From NCBI GenBank assembly GCA_021845985.1, contig JAJZES010000001.1:1-54812 (forward strand): 54,812 bases of DNA, written 5' to 3'. Positions 15,533 to 24,665 of the stretch are shown here, in pieces. A program made the translations under genes and the position numbers. Source of the DNA: Pseudomonadota bacterium (lineage in GTDB: Bacteria; Pseudomonadota; Alphaproteobacteria; Acetobacterales; Acetobacteraceae). How positions within the stretch are numbered: the first letter of the stretch is position 1; every line of letters begins with the position of its first letter. The notes beneath the pieces were generated by a model. That model did no database searches. It saw only the letters and a list, made by a program, of their open reading frames with translations, and was not told the DNA's origin.

Positions 15533-16726
15533 ATGGCACTCGCGGCAGGGCCGGAAACGCAGCAGGGCAAACTGGTCATCAGCAATCTCGGTGTCGTCCT
15601 CTCCGGCATGCTGGAGGCGCCGATCCTGGAAGCCGACACCATCGTCGCCGAGCACGGCCGCATCACCGCGATCGGCAGGCGCGCCGACTGCGACACCGAA
15701 GGTGCGCGGGTCAGCATCGACGCGCATGGCTGTGCACTGGCGCCCGGCCTGATCGACAGCCATGTGCATCCGGTGTTCGGCGACTGGACGCCGCGGCAGA
15801 ACCAGATCAACTGGATCGACGCCTTCATGCATGGCGGCGTCACCAGCATGGTGTCCGCCGGCGAAGTGCATCTGCCCGGACGGCCGCGCGACATCGTCGG
15901 CGTCAAGGCACTCGCCATCACCGCGCAGCGCGCCTTCAGCAATTTCCGCCCGGGCGGGGTGAAGCTGCATGCCGGCGCGCCGGTGATCGAAAAGGGCATG
16001 GAGGAACACGATTTCGCCGAACTGGCGCAGGCCGGGGTGACGCTGCTCGGCGAGGTCGGTCTCGGCACCGTCAAGGCCGGCTACGAGGCCAAAACGATGG
16101 TCGCCTGGGCGCGCAAATACGGCATGCAGAGCACCATCCACACAGGCGGCCCCTCGGTGCCCGGCAGCGGATATATCGACGCCGACACGGTGCTGGAGGC
16201 CGATGCAGACATCATCGGCCATATCAACGGCGGCCACACGGCGCTGCCGCTGCGCCAGATCCGCTGCCTGTGCGAGGGGTGTTCGCGCGGCATCGAGATC
16301 GTCCATAACGGCAACGAACTCGCCGCGCTCTCGGCCTTTCGCTATGCGCGCGAATTGAACCAGATGCAGCGGGTGATTCTGGGCACCGACAGCCCGGCCG
16401 GCTCGGGCGTGCAGCCGCTCGGTATCCTGCGCATGATCGCGCTGCTGTCCGCACTCGGCGAGGCGCCGGCAGAGATCGTCTTTGCCTGCGCCACCGGCAA
16501 CACCGCGCGCCTGCGCAAACTCGATGCCGGCATCATCGAGACCGGCCGCGCCGCCGATTTCGTGCTGATGGACCGCGCCCAGCATTCCGCCGGTACCGAT
16601 TTGCTCGACAGCGTGCGCCAGGGCGATCTGCCGGGCATCGGCATGGTCATCATCGACGGCATCGTGCGCTGCGGTCGCAGCCGCAACACGCCGCCGGCCG
16701 AGCGCGTGCCGGAGATACTGCCATGA
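15533..16726 (+). CDS. Enamidase-like amidohydrolase
   Basis: A 397-residue metal-dependent amidohydrolase closely resembling Eubacterium barkeri enamidase, which hydrolyses 1,4,5,6-tetrahydro-6-oxonicotinate to 2-formylglutarate and ammonia. Shared features are DSHVHP (His77, His79), GEVGLGTV with candidate bridging Glu174, HTGG (His203), HINGG (His230), GTDSPAGSG (Asp286), PLGILR, and the family-specific ending SRNTPPAER. Length matches enamidase (about 385). GGAGGGGG lies six bases before the ATG. It overlaps the following GNAT gene by ATGA. A related cyclic enamide could be the true substrate. Confidence 0.85.
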   Translation: MALAAGPETQQGKLVISNLGVVLSGMLEAPILEADTIVAEHGRITAIGRRADCDTEGARVSIDAHGCALAPGLIDSHVHPVFGDWTPRQNQINWIDAFMHGGVTSMVSAGEVHLPGRPRDIVGVKALAITAQRAFSNFRPGGVKLHAGAPVIEKGMEEHDFAELAQAGVTLLGEVGLGTVKAGYEAKTMVAWARKYGMQSTIHTGGPSVPGSGYIDADTVLEADADIIGHINGGHTALPLRQIRCLCEGCSRGIEIVHNGNELAALSAFRYARELNQMQRVILGTDSPAGSGVQPLGILRMIALLSALGEAPAEIVFACATGNTARLRKLDAGIIETGRAADFVLMDRAQHSAGTDLLDSVRQGDLPGIGMVIIDGIVRCGRSRNTPPAERVPEILP

Positions 16727-17406
16727 GCGGCCTGCCGGTCGGCCCGCTGGTCGATGCCACGCCGCGCCCGCTGCCGGCGCGCACGGCGCTGCGCGGCACC
16801 TACGTGCATCTCGAACCGCTGCATCTGCGCCATGCCCCCGATCTGTGGCGCGCGGCGCAGTCTGCCGACGATAGCTGGACCTATATGGGCTATGGCCCGT
16901 TCGCCGACGAAGCAGCACTGACCCGCTTCGTCGGCGAGTTTCAGGCGCAGCAGGATCATGTCGTCTGGGCGGTGCGCCCGGTTGCCACCGGCATGGTGTC
17001 CGGCTGGCTGACGCTGATGAGCATCGAGCCGAAGAATGCGGCGATCGAGCTTGGCAATATCTGGTTCGCCCCGGTGATGCAGCGCACCCGTGCGGCCACG
17101 GAGGCGATGTTTCTGCCGCTGCGTCTGGCCGCCGACGATCTCGGCTACCGCCGTCTCGTCTGGAAGTGCAATGCGCTGAACGCGCCATCGCGCCGCGCCG
17201 CCGCCCGGCTGGGCTTCACCTTCGAGGGCGAGTTGCGCGCCCATCTCGTCGTCAAGGGGCGGCGGCGCGATACCGCGTGGTTCAGCATTCTGGACGACGA
17301 ATGGCCGCGCGCCCGCGCGGCCATTCTGGCGTGGCTCGATCCGGCCAATTTCGCCCCCGACGGCACGGCACGGCGCGGCATCGCCGAGCTTCGCGACGCC
17401 CTATGA
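16723..17406 (+). CDS. GNAT-family N-acetyltransferase (RimJ/RimL type)
   Basis: The 227-residue protein has the RimL-like pattern [31 protein letters not shown], and [22 protein letters not shown] followed by GFTFEGELR (each part under 20 residues in the protein). It probably transfers acetyl from acetyl-CoA to a small molecule or protein N-terminus. It overlaps the enamidase stop (ATGA), so it is translationally coupled to the putative heterocycle operon, though a pathway role is not evident. Its 3' end overlaps the convergent glcB end by six bases. Confidence 0.85.
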   Translation: MSGLPVGPLVDATPRPLPARTALRGTYVHLEPLHLRHAPDLWRAAQSADDSWTYMGYGPFADEAALTRFVGEFQAQQDHVVWAVRPVATGMVSGWLTLMSIEPKNAAIELGNIWFAPVMQRTRAATEAMFLPLRLAADDLGYRRLVWKCNALNAPSRRAAARLGFTFEGELRAHLVVKGRRRDTAWFSILDDEWPRARAAILAWLDPANFAPDGTARRGIAELRDAL

Positions 17407-19563
17407 CGCCGCCTTCGCCTCGCGCCGGCGGGCGGTCAGGATGAACTCGGTATAGCCGTTCGGCTGCGTGCCGCCCTTGAACACCAGATCGCAGGCGGCG
17501 TGGAATGCCGGGCCGTTATAGGCGGGGGCCATCGGCCGGTACAGCGGGTCGCCGGCGTTCTGCCGATCGACCACCTCGGCCATGCGGCGCAGCGTCGCCA
17601 TCACCTGCGCCTCGGTGGCGACGCCGTGGCGCAGCCAGTTGGCGATGTGCTGGCTGGAGATGCGCAGCGTGGCGCGATCCTCCATCAGCGCGACATCGTG
17701 GATGTCCGGCACTTTCGAGCAGCCGACGCCCTGGTCGATCCAGCGCACCACGTAACCCAGAATGCTCTGCGCGTTGTTGTCGAGTTCCTGCTGCACCGCG
17801 TCGGCGGGGAAATTGGTGTCGGTGGCAAGCGGGATGGTCAGGATGTCGGCGCGCGCGGCGGCGCGGCGCGTGGCAAGTTCGCTCTGCCGTGCCGCCACAT
17901 CGACCTCGTGGTAATGCAGCGCATGCAGCGTCGCCGCGGTCGGCGAGGGGACCCAGGCGGTGTTGGCGCCGGCGCGCGGATGGCCGGATTTCTGCGCCAG
18001 CATCTCCGCCATCGCGTCGGGCGCCGCCCACATGCCCTTGCCGATTTGCGCCCGCCCGCGCAGGCCGCAGGCCAGCCCGACATCGACGTTGTTGTTCTCA
18101 TAGGCGCCGATCCACACGGTGCCCTTCATGTCGTTCTTGCGCACCACCGCGCCGGCCAGCATGGAGGTATGGATTTCGTCGCCGGTGCGGTCGAGAAAGC
18201 CGGTGTTGATGAACGCCACGCGCGCCCGCGCCGCATGGATGCAGGCGGCGAGATTGACGCTGGTGCGCCGCTCCTCGTCCATGATGCCCATTTTCAGCGT
18301 GTTGCGCGCCAGGCCGAGCATGTCCTCGACGGCGGTGAACAGATCGGCGGCGAAGGCGACCTCGTCGGGTCCGTGCATCTTTGGCTTGACGATATAGACC
18401 GACCCGGCCCGGCTGTTGCGCACCGGGCCGCTGCCGCGCAGGTCGTGCACGGCGATCAGCGAAGTGACCGCGGCATCGAGGATCGTCTCAAACGTCTCGC
18501 CGCCGGTCGCGTCGCGCACCGCATCGGTCAGCATGTGGTGGCCGACATTGCGTACCAGCATCAGGCTGCGGCCGGGCAGGGTGAGCGTGCCGCCATCCGG
18601 CGCGGTATAGCTGCGATCGGGGTTCAGCCGGCGCTCGAAGCTGGTGTTGCCTTTGGCGACGCTGGCGCTGAGCGTGCCGGTCATCAGCCCGAGCCAGTTG
18701 CGGTACACCTCCACCTTGTCGGCGGCATCGACGGCGGCGACGCTGTCCTCGCAATCCATGATGGTGCTGATGGCAGACTCGATCACCATGTCGGCGACCC
18801 CGGCCGGATCGGTGCGGCCGATCGGGTGGGCGCGGTCGATATGCAGTTCGACATGCAGCCCGTTATGGCGCAGCAGGATCACCGTCGGCGCCGCCGCGCT
18901 GCCCTGGTAGCCGACGAACTGCGCCGGATCGGCCAGCGGCAGCGTGGCGCCGGCCCGCGCCGCGCTCAGCCGGCCGCCGACGATCGCATAGCCGGTCACC
19001 TCGGCATGGCTGGCGCCGGCGAGCGGGGCGATGCTGTCCAGGATGGCCCGCGCCCGGGCCACCACGCGGGCACCGCGAACCGGGTTGAAGCCGCGCCCGC
19101 GCGCCGCGCCGTCGTCCTCGGCAATCGCATCGGTGCCGTAGAGCGCGTCGTACAGGCTGCCCCAGCGCGCATTGCCGGCGTTCAGCGCATAGCGCGCATT
19201 GTTGACCGGCACGACGAGCTGCGGCCCGGCGATGCTGGCGATCTCGGCATCGACGCCGTCGGTAGTCACCGTGAACGGCGGCGGCGGCGGCAGCAGATAG
19301 CCGATATCGGTGAGGAAGGCGGTGTAGGCGGCGGCGTCAATCGGCCGTGCGGTGTGCGCGCGGTGCCAGTCGTCGATCTTCGCCTGCAGCGCGTCGCGCG
19401 TCGCCAGCAGGGCACGGTTGCGCGGCCCGAAGGCGGCGAGCAGGGCGGCGAAGCCCGACCAGAACTGCTCCGGCGCAATACCGGTGCCGGGCAGCGCCTC
19501 ATTGGCCAGGAACGCCGCCAGTTCGGGCGCCACCTGCAGCCCCGCCATCCGCGCTTCGCTCAT
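17401..19563 (-). CDS. glcB: Malate synthase G
   Basis: The 720-residue protein has the length of malate synthase G, which condenses glyoxylate with acetyl-CoA to malate. Family features include [26 protein letters not shown] (seen as [19 protein letters not shown] then LYDALYG), the active-site region [41 protein letters not shown] and the C-terminal GYTEFIL. ATG 19563 has GGAGG seven bases upstream. An inner ATG (MAGLQV) is possible. No isocitrate lyase is nearby. It faces the enamidase operon and shares six bases with it. Confidence 0.95.
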   Translation of the reverse strand: MSEARMAGLQVAPELAAFLANEALPGTGIAPEQFWSGFAALLAAFGPRNRALLATRDALQAKIDDWHRAHTARPIDAAAYTAFLTDIGYLLPPPPPFTVTTDGVDAEIASIAGPQLVVPVNNARYALNAGNARWGSLYDALYGTDAIAEDDGAARGRGFNPVRGARVVARARAILDSIAPLAGASHAEVTGYAIVGGRLSAARAGATLPLADPAQFVGYQGSAAAPTVILLRHNGLHVELHIDRAHPIGRTDPAGVADMVIESAISTIMDCEDSVAAVDAADKVEVYRNWLGLMTGTLSASVAKGNTSFERRLNPDRSYTAPDGGTLTLPGRSLMLVRNVGHHMLTDAVRDATGGETFETILDAAVTSLIAVHDLRGSGPVRNSRAGSVYIVKPKMHGPDEVAFAADLFTAVEDMLGLARNTLKMGIMDEERRTSVNLAACIHAARARVAFINTGFLDRTGDEIHTSMLAGAVVRKNDMKGTVWIGAYENNNVDVGLACGLRGRAQIGKGMWAAPDAMAEMLAQKSGHPRAGANTAWVPSPTAATLHALHYHEVDVAARQSELATRRAAARADILTIPLATDTNFPADAVQQELDNNAQSILGYVVRWIDQGVGCSKVPDIHDVALMEDRATLRISSQHIANWLRHGVATEAQVMATLRRMAEVVDRQNAGDPLYRPMAPAYNGPAFHAACDLVFKGGTQPNGYTEFILTARRREAKAAS

Positions 19564-19637
19564 CCGCCATCCTCCGTGTCTGCCACGTTGTCGGGAGCGC
19601 AGCGGCCCCCGTCAACCCTGCCCCTCAGTCGCCCGAC

Positions 19638-21107
19638 TCAGCCGCGGGTGCGCCGCACCGCGTCGCGCCAGATGGCGAGGCGCCGTGTCCGTTCGGCCTC
19701 GGCCATTGCCGGCGTGAAGCGGCGATCGAGCGCCCAGACGGCGCCGAAGCTGCCGGCCTGCGGGCAAACCCCGGCCGCCGCGCCGGCCAGGGCGGCGGCG
19801 CCGAGCGCGGTAGTCTCGGTGATCGCCGGGCGATCCACCGGCGCGCCGAGAATATCGGCGAGGAACTGCATCGACCAGTCGCTCGCCGCCAGCCCGCCAT
19901 CGACGCGCAGCACGGTATCGGCCGGCGCCGGCCAGTCGGCGTGCATCGCGGCGACCAGATCGGCGGTCTGCAGGGCGACGCTCTCCAGCGCCGCGCGCGC
20001 CAGCTCGGCCGGCCCGGTGGCGCGGGTCAGCCCGAACAGGGCGCCCCGCGCCGCCGCGTCCCAGTGCGGCGCGCCGAGGCCGGTGAAGGCGGGGACCAGG
20101 GTGACCGACTGGGTCGGATCGGCCTGAGCCGCCAGCGCGCCGCTGTCGGCGGCGTCGGTGAACAGGTGCAGCCCGTCGCGCAGCCATTGCACCGCCGCCC
20201 CGGCAACGAAGATCGCCCCCTCAAGCGCATAGCTCCGTCGCCCGGCAAACTGCAGCGCCACCGTGCTGAGCAGCCGGTGGCGCGAGGCGACCGGCCTGTC
20301 TCCGGTATGCAGCAGCAGAAAACCGCCGGTGCCGTAGGTCGCCTTGACCATGCCCGGCGCGGCGCAGGCCTGTCCGACCATCGCCGCCTGCTGGTCGCCG
20401 GCGATGCCGAGGATGGGGATGTCGCCGCCGAGCAGCGTCGTGCTGCCGAACCCGCCGGCGCTGTCGCGCACCTCGGGCAGCAGGGCGGCGGGAATGTCGA
20501 ACAGGTCGAGCAGGTCGCGGTCCCAGGCGCCGCGGTGGATGTCATAGAGCAGGGTGCGGCTGGCGTTGGTCGCGTCGGTGGCGTGGACGCGGCCTTCGGT
20601 GAGCTGCCACAGCAGCCAGCTATCGACGGTGCCGAACGCCAGCGCGCCGCGCGCCGCGGCGTCGCGCGCGGCGAAATGATCCAGCATCCAGGCGAGCTTG
20701 CTGGCGCAGAAATACGGGTCGATCAGCAGCCCGCTGCGCGCGGTGACGAATGGCTCATGCCCGGCGGCGCGCAGCGCGGCGCAGAGCGGTTCGCTGCGCC
20801 GGTCCTGCCAGACGATGGCGCGGCCGAGCGGCCGGCCGGTGGCCCGCTCCCACAGCAGCGTCGTTTCGCGCTGATTGGCGATGCCGATGGCGGCGATGCG
20901 GCGATGATCGGTGGCGACCGCGCGCAACACCGCAAGACTGTCGCGGACGATGTCGCGCGGATCGTGCTCGACCCAGCCATCGGCCGGATAATGCTGGATG
21001 AGGTCGCGCCGCGCCTGCGCCACCGGCACCAGCGACGGCGCGCGGAAGGCGATGGCGCGGGTGGAGGTGGTGCCCTGATCAAGCGCCAGCACGAGATCGC
21101 CGGACAT
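19638..21107 (-). CDS. glpK: Glycerol kinase
   Basis: A 489-residue FGGY kinase that makes glycerol 3-phosphate from glycerol and ATP. Features are [15 protein letters not shown] at the N-terminus, [64 protein letters not shown] and [15 protein letters not shown] 21107 is preceded directly by a GTG at 21110; the ATG overlaps the stop of the decayed HepT gene (TGATG). No glpD or glpF is adjacent. Placement behind a TA locus suggests rearrangement. Confidence 0.93.
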   Translation of the reverse strand: MSGDLVLALDQGTTSTRAIAFRAPSLVPVAQARRDLIQHYPADGWVEHDPRDIVRDSLAVLRAVATDHRRIAAIGIANQRETTLLWERATGRPLGRAIVWQDRRSEPLCAALRAAGHEPFVTARSGLLIDPYFCASKLAWMLDHFAARDAAARGALAFGTVDSWLLWQLTEGRVHATDATNASRTLLYDIHRGAWDRDLLDLFDIPAALLPEVRDSAGGFGSTTLLGGDIPILGIAGDQQAAMVGQACAAPGMVKATYGTGGFLLLHTGDRPVASRHRLLSTVALQFAGRRSYALEGAIFVAGAAVQWLRDGLHLFTDAADSGALAAQADPTQSVTLVPAFTGLGAPHWDAAARGALFGLTRATGPAELARAALESVALQTADLVAAMHADWPAPADTVLRVDGGLAASDWSMQFLADILGAPVDRPAITETTALGAAALAGAAAGVCPQAGSFGAVWALDRRFTPAMAEAERTRRLAIWRDAVRRTRG

Positions 21108-21373
21108 CACGACCGTCCCGACAGCGCGCCGCGCACGGCCCGATCACGCAGCGGGAGGTCTTCGGTCGCGGTTTTCCAGACCACGTCGTCGCTGATGCGG
21201 CCATCGTCGTGGCGCCGACGATTGCCGCGGCGGGAGGCAGCCGTACAGACACGCTCAAGGCGGCGCTCGGCGGCGAATGCCTGCCGGTCCAGGTCGGACA
21301 GATAAGCCGTGATGTCCGCGATGTTCTCCAGAATATCCCCCAGGCAGTCGGTAACATTGTGCCTAAAAGACAT
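21107..21373 (-). pseudogene. HepT-like HEPN toxin, internally deleted
   Basis: An 88-residue frame, shorter than the usual 110-140. The start (RHNVTDCLGDILENIADITAYL) and the end (HDDGRISDDVVWKTATEDL) match DUF86/HEPN toxins. The middle part before the RNase motif is largely missing, apparently about 25 residues lost in frame. The R-x5-H element (RGNRRRH) survives. HEPN proteins of this group are RNase or AMPylation-target toxins paired with MNT antitoxins. It overlaps the mntA-like 3' end by 11 bases. Loss of the central helix probably abolishes activity; a natural short variant is less likely. Confidence 0.65.
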
Positions 21374-21689
21374 GCCGCCGATCCCGGTCTATATTGGCGC
21401 GCAGCCGGAGTTTCGTCACCGGCTCCGCCAGCAGATCCACTTTGCGTTCCAGCAGACCGGCCAGACGACGTTCGAGGCCGACCAGTTCAAACAGGCCGAT
21501 CCGCGCCGAACCATCCAGTTCGACCAGAATATCCACGTCGCTTTCCGCCTCGGCATCGCCGCGCGCCACCGAGCCGAACAGCGACAGATGCGCGATGCCG
21601 GCGGCCCGCAGCGCCGCCTGTTGCGCGCGCAGCGTGGCGATCACCTGCGCCGCAAGGCTGCCGTCAATTCCTGCTTCCGCCCCAGACAT
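21363..21689 (-). CDS. MntA-type minimal nucleotidyltransferase antitoxin
   Basis: The 108-residue protein has the nucleotidyltransferase motif GSVARGDAEAESDVDILVEL at about residues 39-58, with the GS and paired Asp residues intact. The end, KLRLRANIDRD, matches MNT proteins that partner HEPN toxins. Known MntA enzymes add AMP to the HepT tyrosine and so block it. It lies upstream of and overlaps the damaged hepT-like gene in the usual order. Confidence 0.85.
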   Translation of the reverse strand: MSGAEAGIDGSLAAQVIATLRAQQAALRAAGIAHLSLFGSVARGDAEAESDVDILVELDGSARIGLFELVGLERRLAGLLERKVDLLAEPVTKLRLRANIDRDRRHVF

Positions 21690-21732
21690 GTGCCTGCGCC
21701 ATCATCTGCGCGGCAAGTTTAGCACGCCGAGG

Positions 21733-22533
21733 TCAGCGCCGCAGCAAGCGGTCCAGCCGCAGCCGCTGACGGCCATCGGTCAGCCGCCGGGCGGCCAGCA
21801 GAACCGTCGCCACCGCCGCCAGACCCGACCCGCCGGCCAGCAGGAACATCAGCAATATCTGGTATTTGACCGCCTCCATCGGATCGACGCCGGCGAGAAT
21901 CTGGCCGGTCATGATGCCCGGCAGGGTGACCACGCCGGCGGCCGACATCTGATTGACGATCGGCAGCAGCGCGCGGCGCACCGCATCGCGCACCAGCCGG
22001 CGCATCGCCACGCCGATCGTCGCCCCCAGCGCCAGTTGCGCCTCGATCGACGCCCGCTCCCGCACCACCGCGCCGAGCAGCGCGTCAAGTGCGAGGCTCG
22101 CCGCGTTCAGCACGTTGCCGAGCACGATCCCGGCCAGCGGAATGGCGTAGCGCGCATCGTACCATGGCTGCGGCCGCAGCGCCGTGGTCAGCGCCAGCAC
22201 GCTGGTCAGCAGCGTCGCCAGCGCCACCGCCGCACCGCCGACGGCGAAATTGCCGAACCGCGCCAGCCGCTGTTCCGGCCGCACCGCGACCTCGCGCGCC
22301 GCCACCGTCATCATCAGCAGCACCACCAGCAGCGTCACCGCCGGCGAGGCGAGCGCGAAGACGTAGCGCAGCACGAAGCCGATCAGCACCAGCTGCAGCA
22401 CCATCCGCGCCGCCGCCACCGCCAGTTGCCGGTGCAGCCCGAGCCCGAGCGCCACCGACAGCACCCCGTCCAGCACCACCAGCAGGGCGGCAATGGCGAG
22501 GTCCGGTGCGGTCAGCGGCAGGGTCGGCTTCAT
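21733..22533 (-). CDS. fetB: FetB-type ABC permease (UPF0014)
   Basis: A 266-residue integral membrane protein with seven or so hydrophobic segments. It carries the UPF0014 signature: LQLVLIGFVLRYVF, YAIPLAGIVLGNVLNAASLAL (two parts), EAQLALGAT and GVVTLPGIMTGQILAGVDP followed by AVKYQILLMF. E. coli FetAB is linked to iron export and peroxide resistance. The ATG overlaps the fetA stop (ATGA), so the two are coupled. No iron-responsive box was recognised. Confidence 0.92.
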   Translation of the reverse strand: MKPTLPLTAPDLAIAALLVVLDGVLSVALGLGLHRQLAVAAARMVLQLVLIGFVLRYVFALASPAVTLLVVLLMMTVAAREVAVRPEQRLARFGNFAVGGAAVALATLLTSVLALTTALRPQPWYDARYAIPLAGIVLGNVLNAASLALDALLGAVVRERASIEAQLALGATIGVAMRRLVRDAVRRALLPIVNQMSAAGVVTLPGIMTGQILAGVDPMEAVKYQILLMFLLAGGSGLAAVATVLLAARRLTDGRQRLRLDRLLRR

Positions 22534-23123
22534 GCCGGCGCCAGCTTTCCCGCCTGCATGGCGAATCGCCGCTGGCCGAGCCGCGCCGCCAGCGCCGCGT
22601 CATGCGTCACCAGCAGCACCGCCGCGCCCGCCGCCAGCCGCGCCCGCAGCAGCGCCTCCACCTGCGCCACCGATCCCGCATCGAGTGCGGCCGTCGGCTC
22701 GTCGAGCAGCAGCACCGGCGGCGCCGGCAGCAGCGTGCGCAGCAGCGCCAGCCGCTGCCGCTCCCCGGTCGAGAGCCGCGCGACGAGGCCAACGAGCAGC
22801 GCCGGCGCCAGCCCGATCGCGCCGGCCAGCGACTTCGCCGCGGCGAGGTCGGAGAAATGCGGCGCCACCGTCTCCGCCCACCATCCCGGCTCGGCCGCGG
22901 CATAGGCGACGCGGCGGCGCCACTCCGGCGCCGGCATCGCCGCGCGCGGCACATCGTCGCACCACACCTCGCCCTCGTTCGGGTCGAGATCGGCGATCAT
23001 CCGCAGCAGCAGCGATTTGCCCGAGCCGCTCGGCCCGGTGACGGCGACGCATGCGCCCGCCGCCACCGACAGGTCGAACGGCCCGGCCAGCGCGCTGCGC
23101 AGCCCCGCCAGCCGCAGCCTCAC
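22530..23123 (-). CDS. fetA: FetA-type ABC transporter ATPase
   Basis: A compact 197-residue ATPase with Walker A GPSGSGKS (about residues 30-37), signature LSTGERQRLALLR, Walker B VLLLDEPTAALD and switch histidine in LLVTHDA. It starts at GTG 23123, which overlaps the stop of the upstream dipeptidase gene (GTGA), and it overlaps fetB at its own end. The M20 peptidase, fetA and fetB therefore form a fully overlapping operon. It powers FetB. Confidence 0.9.
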   Translation of the reverse strand: MRLRLAGLRSALAGPFDLSVAAGACVAVTGPSGSGKSLLLRMIADLDPNEGEVWCDDVPRAAMPAPEWRRRVAYAAAEPGWWAETVAPHFSDLAAAKSLAGAIGLAPALLVGLVARLSTGERQRLALLRTLLPAPPVLLLDEPTAALDAGSVAQVEALLRARLAAGAAVLLVTHDAALAARLGQRRFAMQAGKLAPA

Positions 23124-24508
23124 GCGCCGCCGAGATGCCCGAGCAGGCGCGCATGGGTGCGCAGCCCACGCTCGAAACAGCGCACCTCGAACTTCTCGTT
23201 CGGGCTGTGCGTCTGGTCGTCGTCCAGCCCAAAGCCGAGCAGCAGACTGTCCAGACCGAGCACGCGGGACAGGCTTTCGACCACCGGGATCGACCCGCCG
23301 GAGCCGATCAGCACCGCCGGGCGGCCATATTCGTCGGCCATCACCTCACGCGCCGCGGCGACAAAGCGGCTGTCCCGCGCCACCTGGATCGCCCGGCCGG
23401 TGCTGAATGTCTCGAAGCTCAGCGTTGCGTCGTCGGGCACCTGCGCGCGCAGGAACGCCTTGAACGCCGCCTCGACCCGCGCCGGGTCCTGGCCCGGCAC
23501 CAGCCGGAAACTGACCTTGGCGCCGGCCTCGGCGGCGATCACCGTCTTGGCGCCCGGACCGGCATAGCCGCCCCAGATGCCGTTGATGTCGCAGGTCGGC
23601 CGCGCCCAGCGCCGCTCCAGCCCCTCGCGCCCGGCCTCGCCGACCGGATGGCGCAGGCCGATGCTGCCGAGAAACGCCGATTCGTCGTAGTTGAGCGCCG
23701 CCCACTCGACCCGCTGCGCGTTGGACGGCTCGGCGATGCCGTCGTAAAATCCCGGCAGGGTGACGGCGCCGCGCGCGTCATGCAGCGCCGCCAGGGCATG
23801 CACCAGCGAATTGACCGCGTTCTGCGCCGCGCCGCCGAACAGGCCGGAATGCAGATCGCGCGCCGCGGCGCGCAGCCGCACCTCCATATACACCAGCCCG
23901 CGCAGGCTGGTGGTGATCGCCGGCGTGTCGATGTTCCAGGTCGCGGTGTCGCTGATGACGGCGATGTCGGCACGCAATTCATCGGCGTTGGCGGCCAGGA
24001 ACGGCTCCAGATTGGGGCTGCCGATCTCCTCCTCGCCCTCGACCAGCACGGTGGCGCGCACCGGCAGGCTGCCGGTCTCCTCCACCCAGGCACGCAGCGC
24101 GCCGAGCCACATCGCCGCCTGGCCCTTGTCATCGACCGCGCCGCGCGCCACCACGCGCTTGCCGCGCGGCCCGTCGATCACCTGCGGCTCAAACGGCGGG
24201 CTGCTCCACAGCTCCAGCGGCTCCGGCGGCTGCACGTCGTAATGGCCGTAAAACAGCAGATGCGGCGCGTCCGGGCCGGGGCCGGGATGATGCGCCACCA
24301 CCACCGGCTGGCCGGACGTTTCGCGCACCGCGGCGGTGAAGCCGATCTCGGCGAGGCCGGCACGGGTGAACTCGGCGGCGCGGCGGCAGTCGCCGGCATG
24401 GGAGGGCTGGGCGCTGATGCTCGGGATGCGCAGCCAGTCCAGCCAGCGTCCCTGATACGCCGCGAAATCCCGCTCAATCCTGGCCAGCACTCTGTCGGTC
24501 GCCGTCAT
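23120..24508 (-). CDS. M20-family dipeptidase
   Basis: The 462-residue metallopeptidase is of the CNDP/ArgE-DapE type. Zinc-site motifs are present: YGHYDVQP, RGAVDDKGQ, EGEEEIGS, ISDTATW and near the end DDQTHSPNEKF. A lid/dimerisation domain is inserted in the middle (about residues 200-360, including LHSGLFGG). Members hydrolyse dipeptides or acylated amino acids in the cytoplasm. It is the first gene of the operon with fetA and fetB; the functional link is not obvious. Confidence 0.9.
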   Translation of the reverse strand: MTATDRVLARIERDFAAYQGRWLDWLRIPSISAQPSHAGDCRRAAEFTRAGLAEIGFTAAVRETSGQPVVVAHHPGPGPDAPHLLFYGHYDVQPPEPLELWSSPPFEPQVIDGPRGKRVVARGAVDDKGQAAMWLGALRAWVEETGSLPVRATVLVEGEEEIGSPNLEPFLAANADELRADIAVISDTATWNIDTPAITTSLRGLVYMEVRLRAAARDLHSGLFGGAAQNAVNSLVHALAALHDARGAVTLPGFYDGIAEPSNAQRVEWAALNYDESAFLGSIGLRHPVGEAGREGLERRWARPTCDINGIWGGYAGPGAKTVIAAEAGAKVSFRLVPGQDPARVEAAFKAFLRAQVPDDATLSFETFSTGRAIQVARDSRFVAAAREVMADEYGRPAVLIGSGGSIPVVESLSRVLGLDSLLLGFGLDDDQTHSPNEKFEVRCFERGLRTHARLLGHLGGA

Positions 24509-24665
24509 CTCGCTGCTCCGTCTGTCGCCGCCCGATGTTATGCGCCGCCCGCCCGGCGACGTGAAGCCGGCGCCGGTCTCCCGTGCTCATCGCCGTGTTG
24601 TGCGGTGCGGCAGGGCGGGGCTACCGTCTGTCAACGATGTCATGTCCGATTGCTGGAGGTGTGCG

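Noticed and set aside
17500-20127. 875-codon open frame on the plus strand
   Set aside because: Antisense to glcB and glpK, both unmistakable; composition is shadow-like with no domain.
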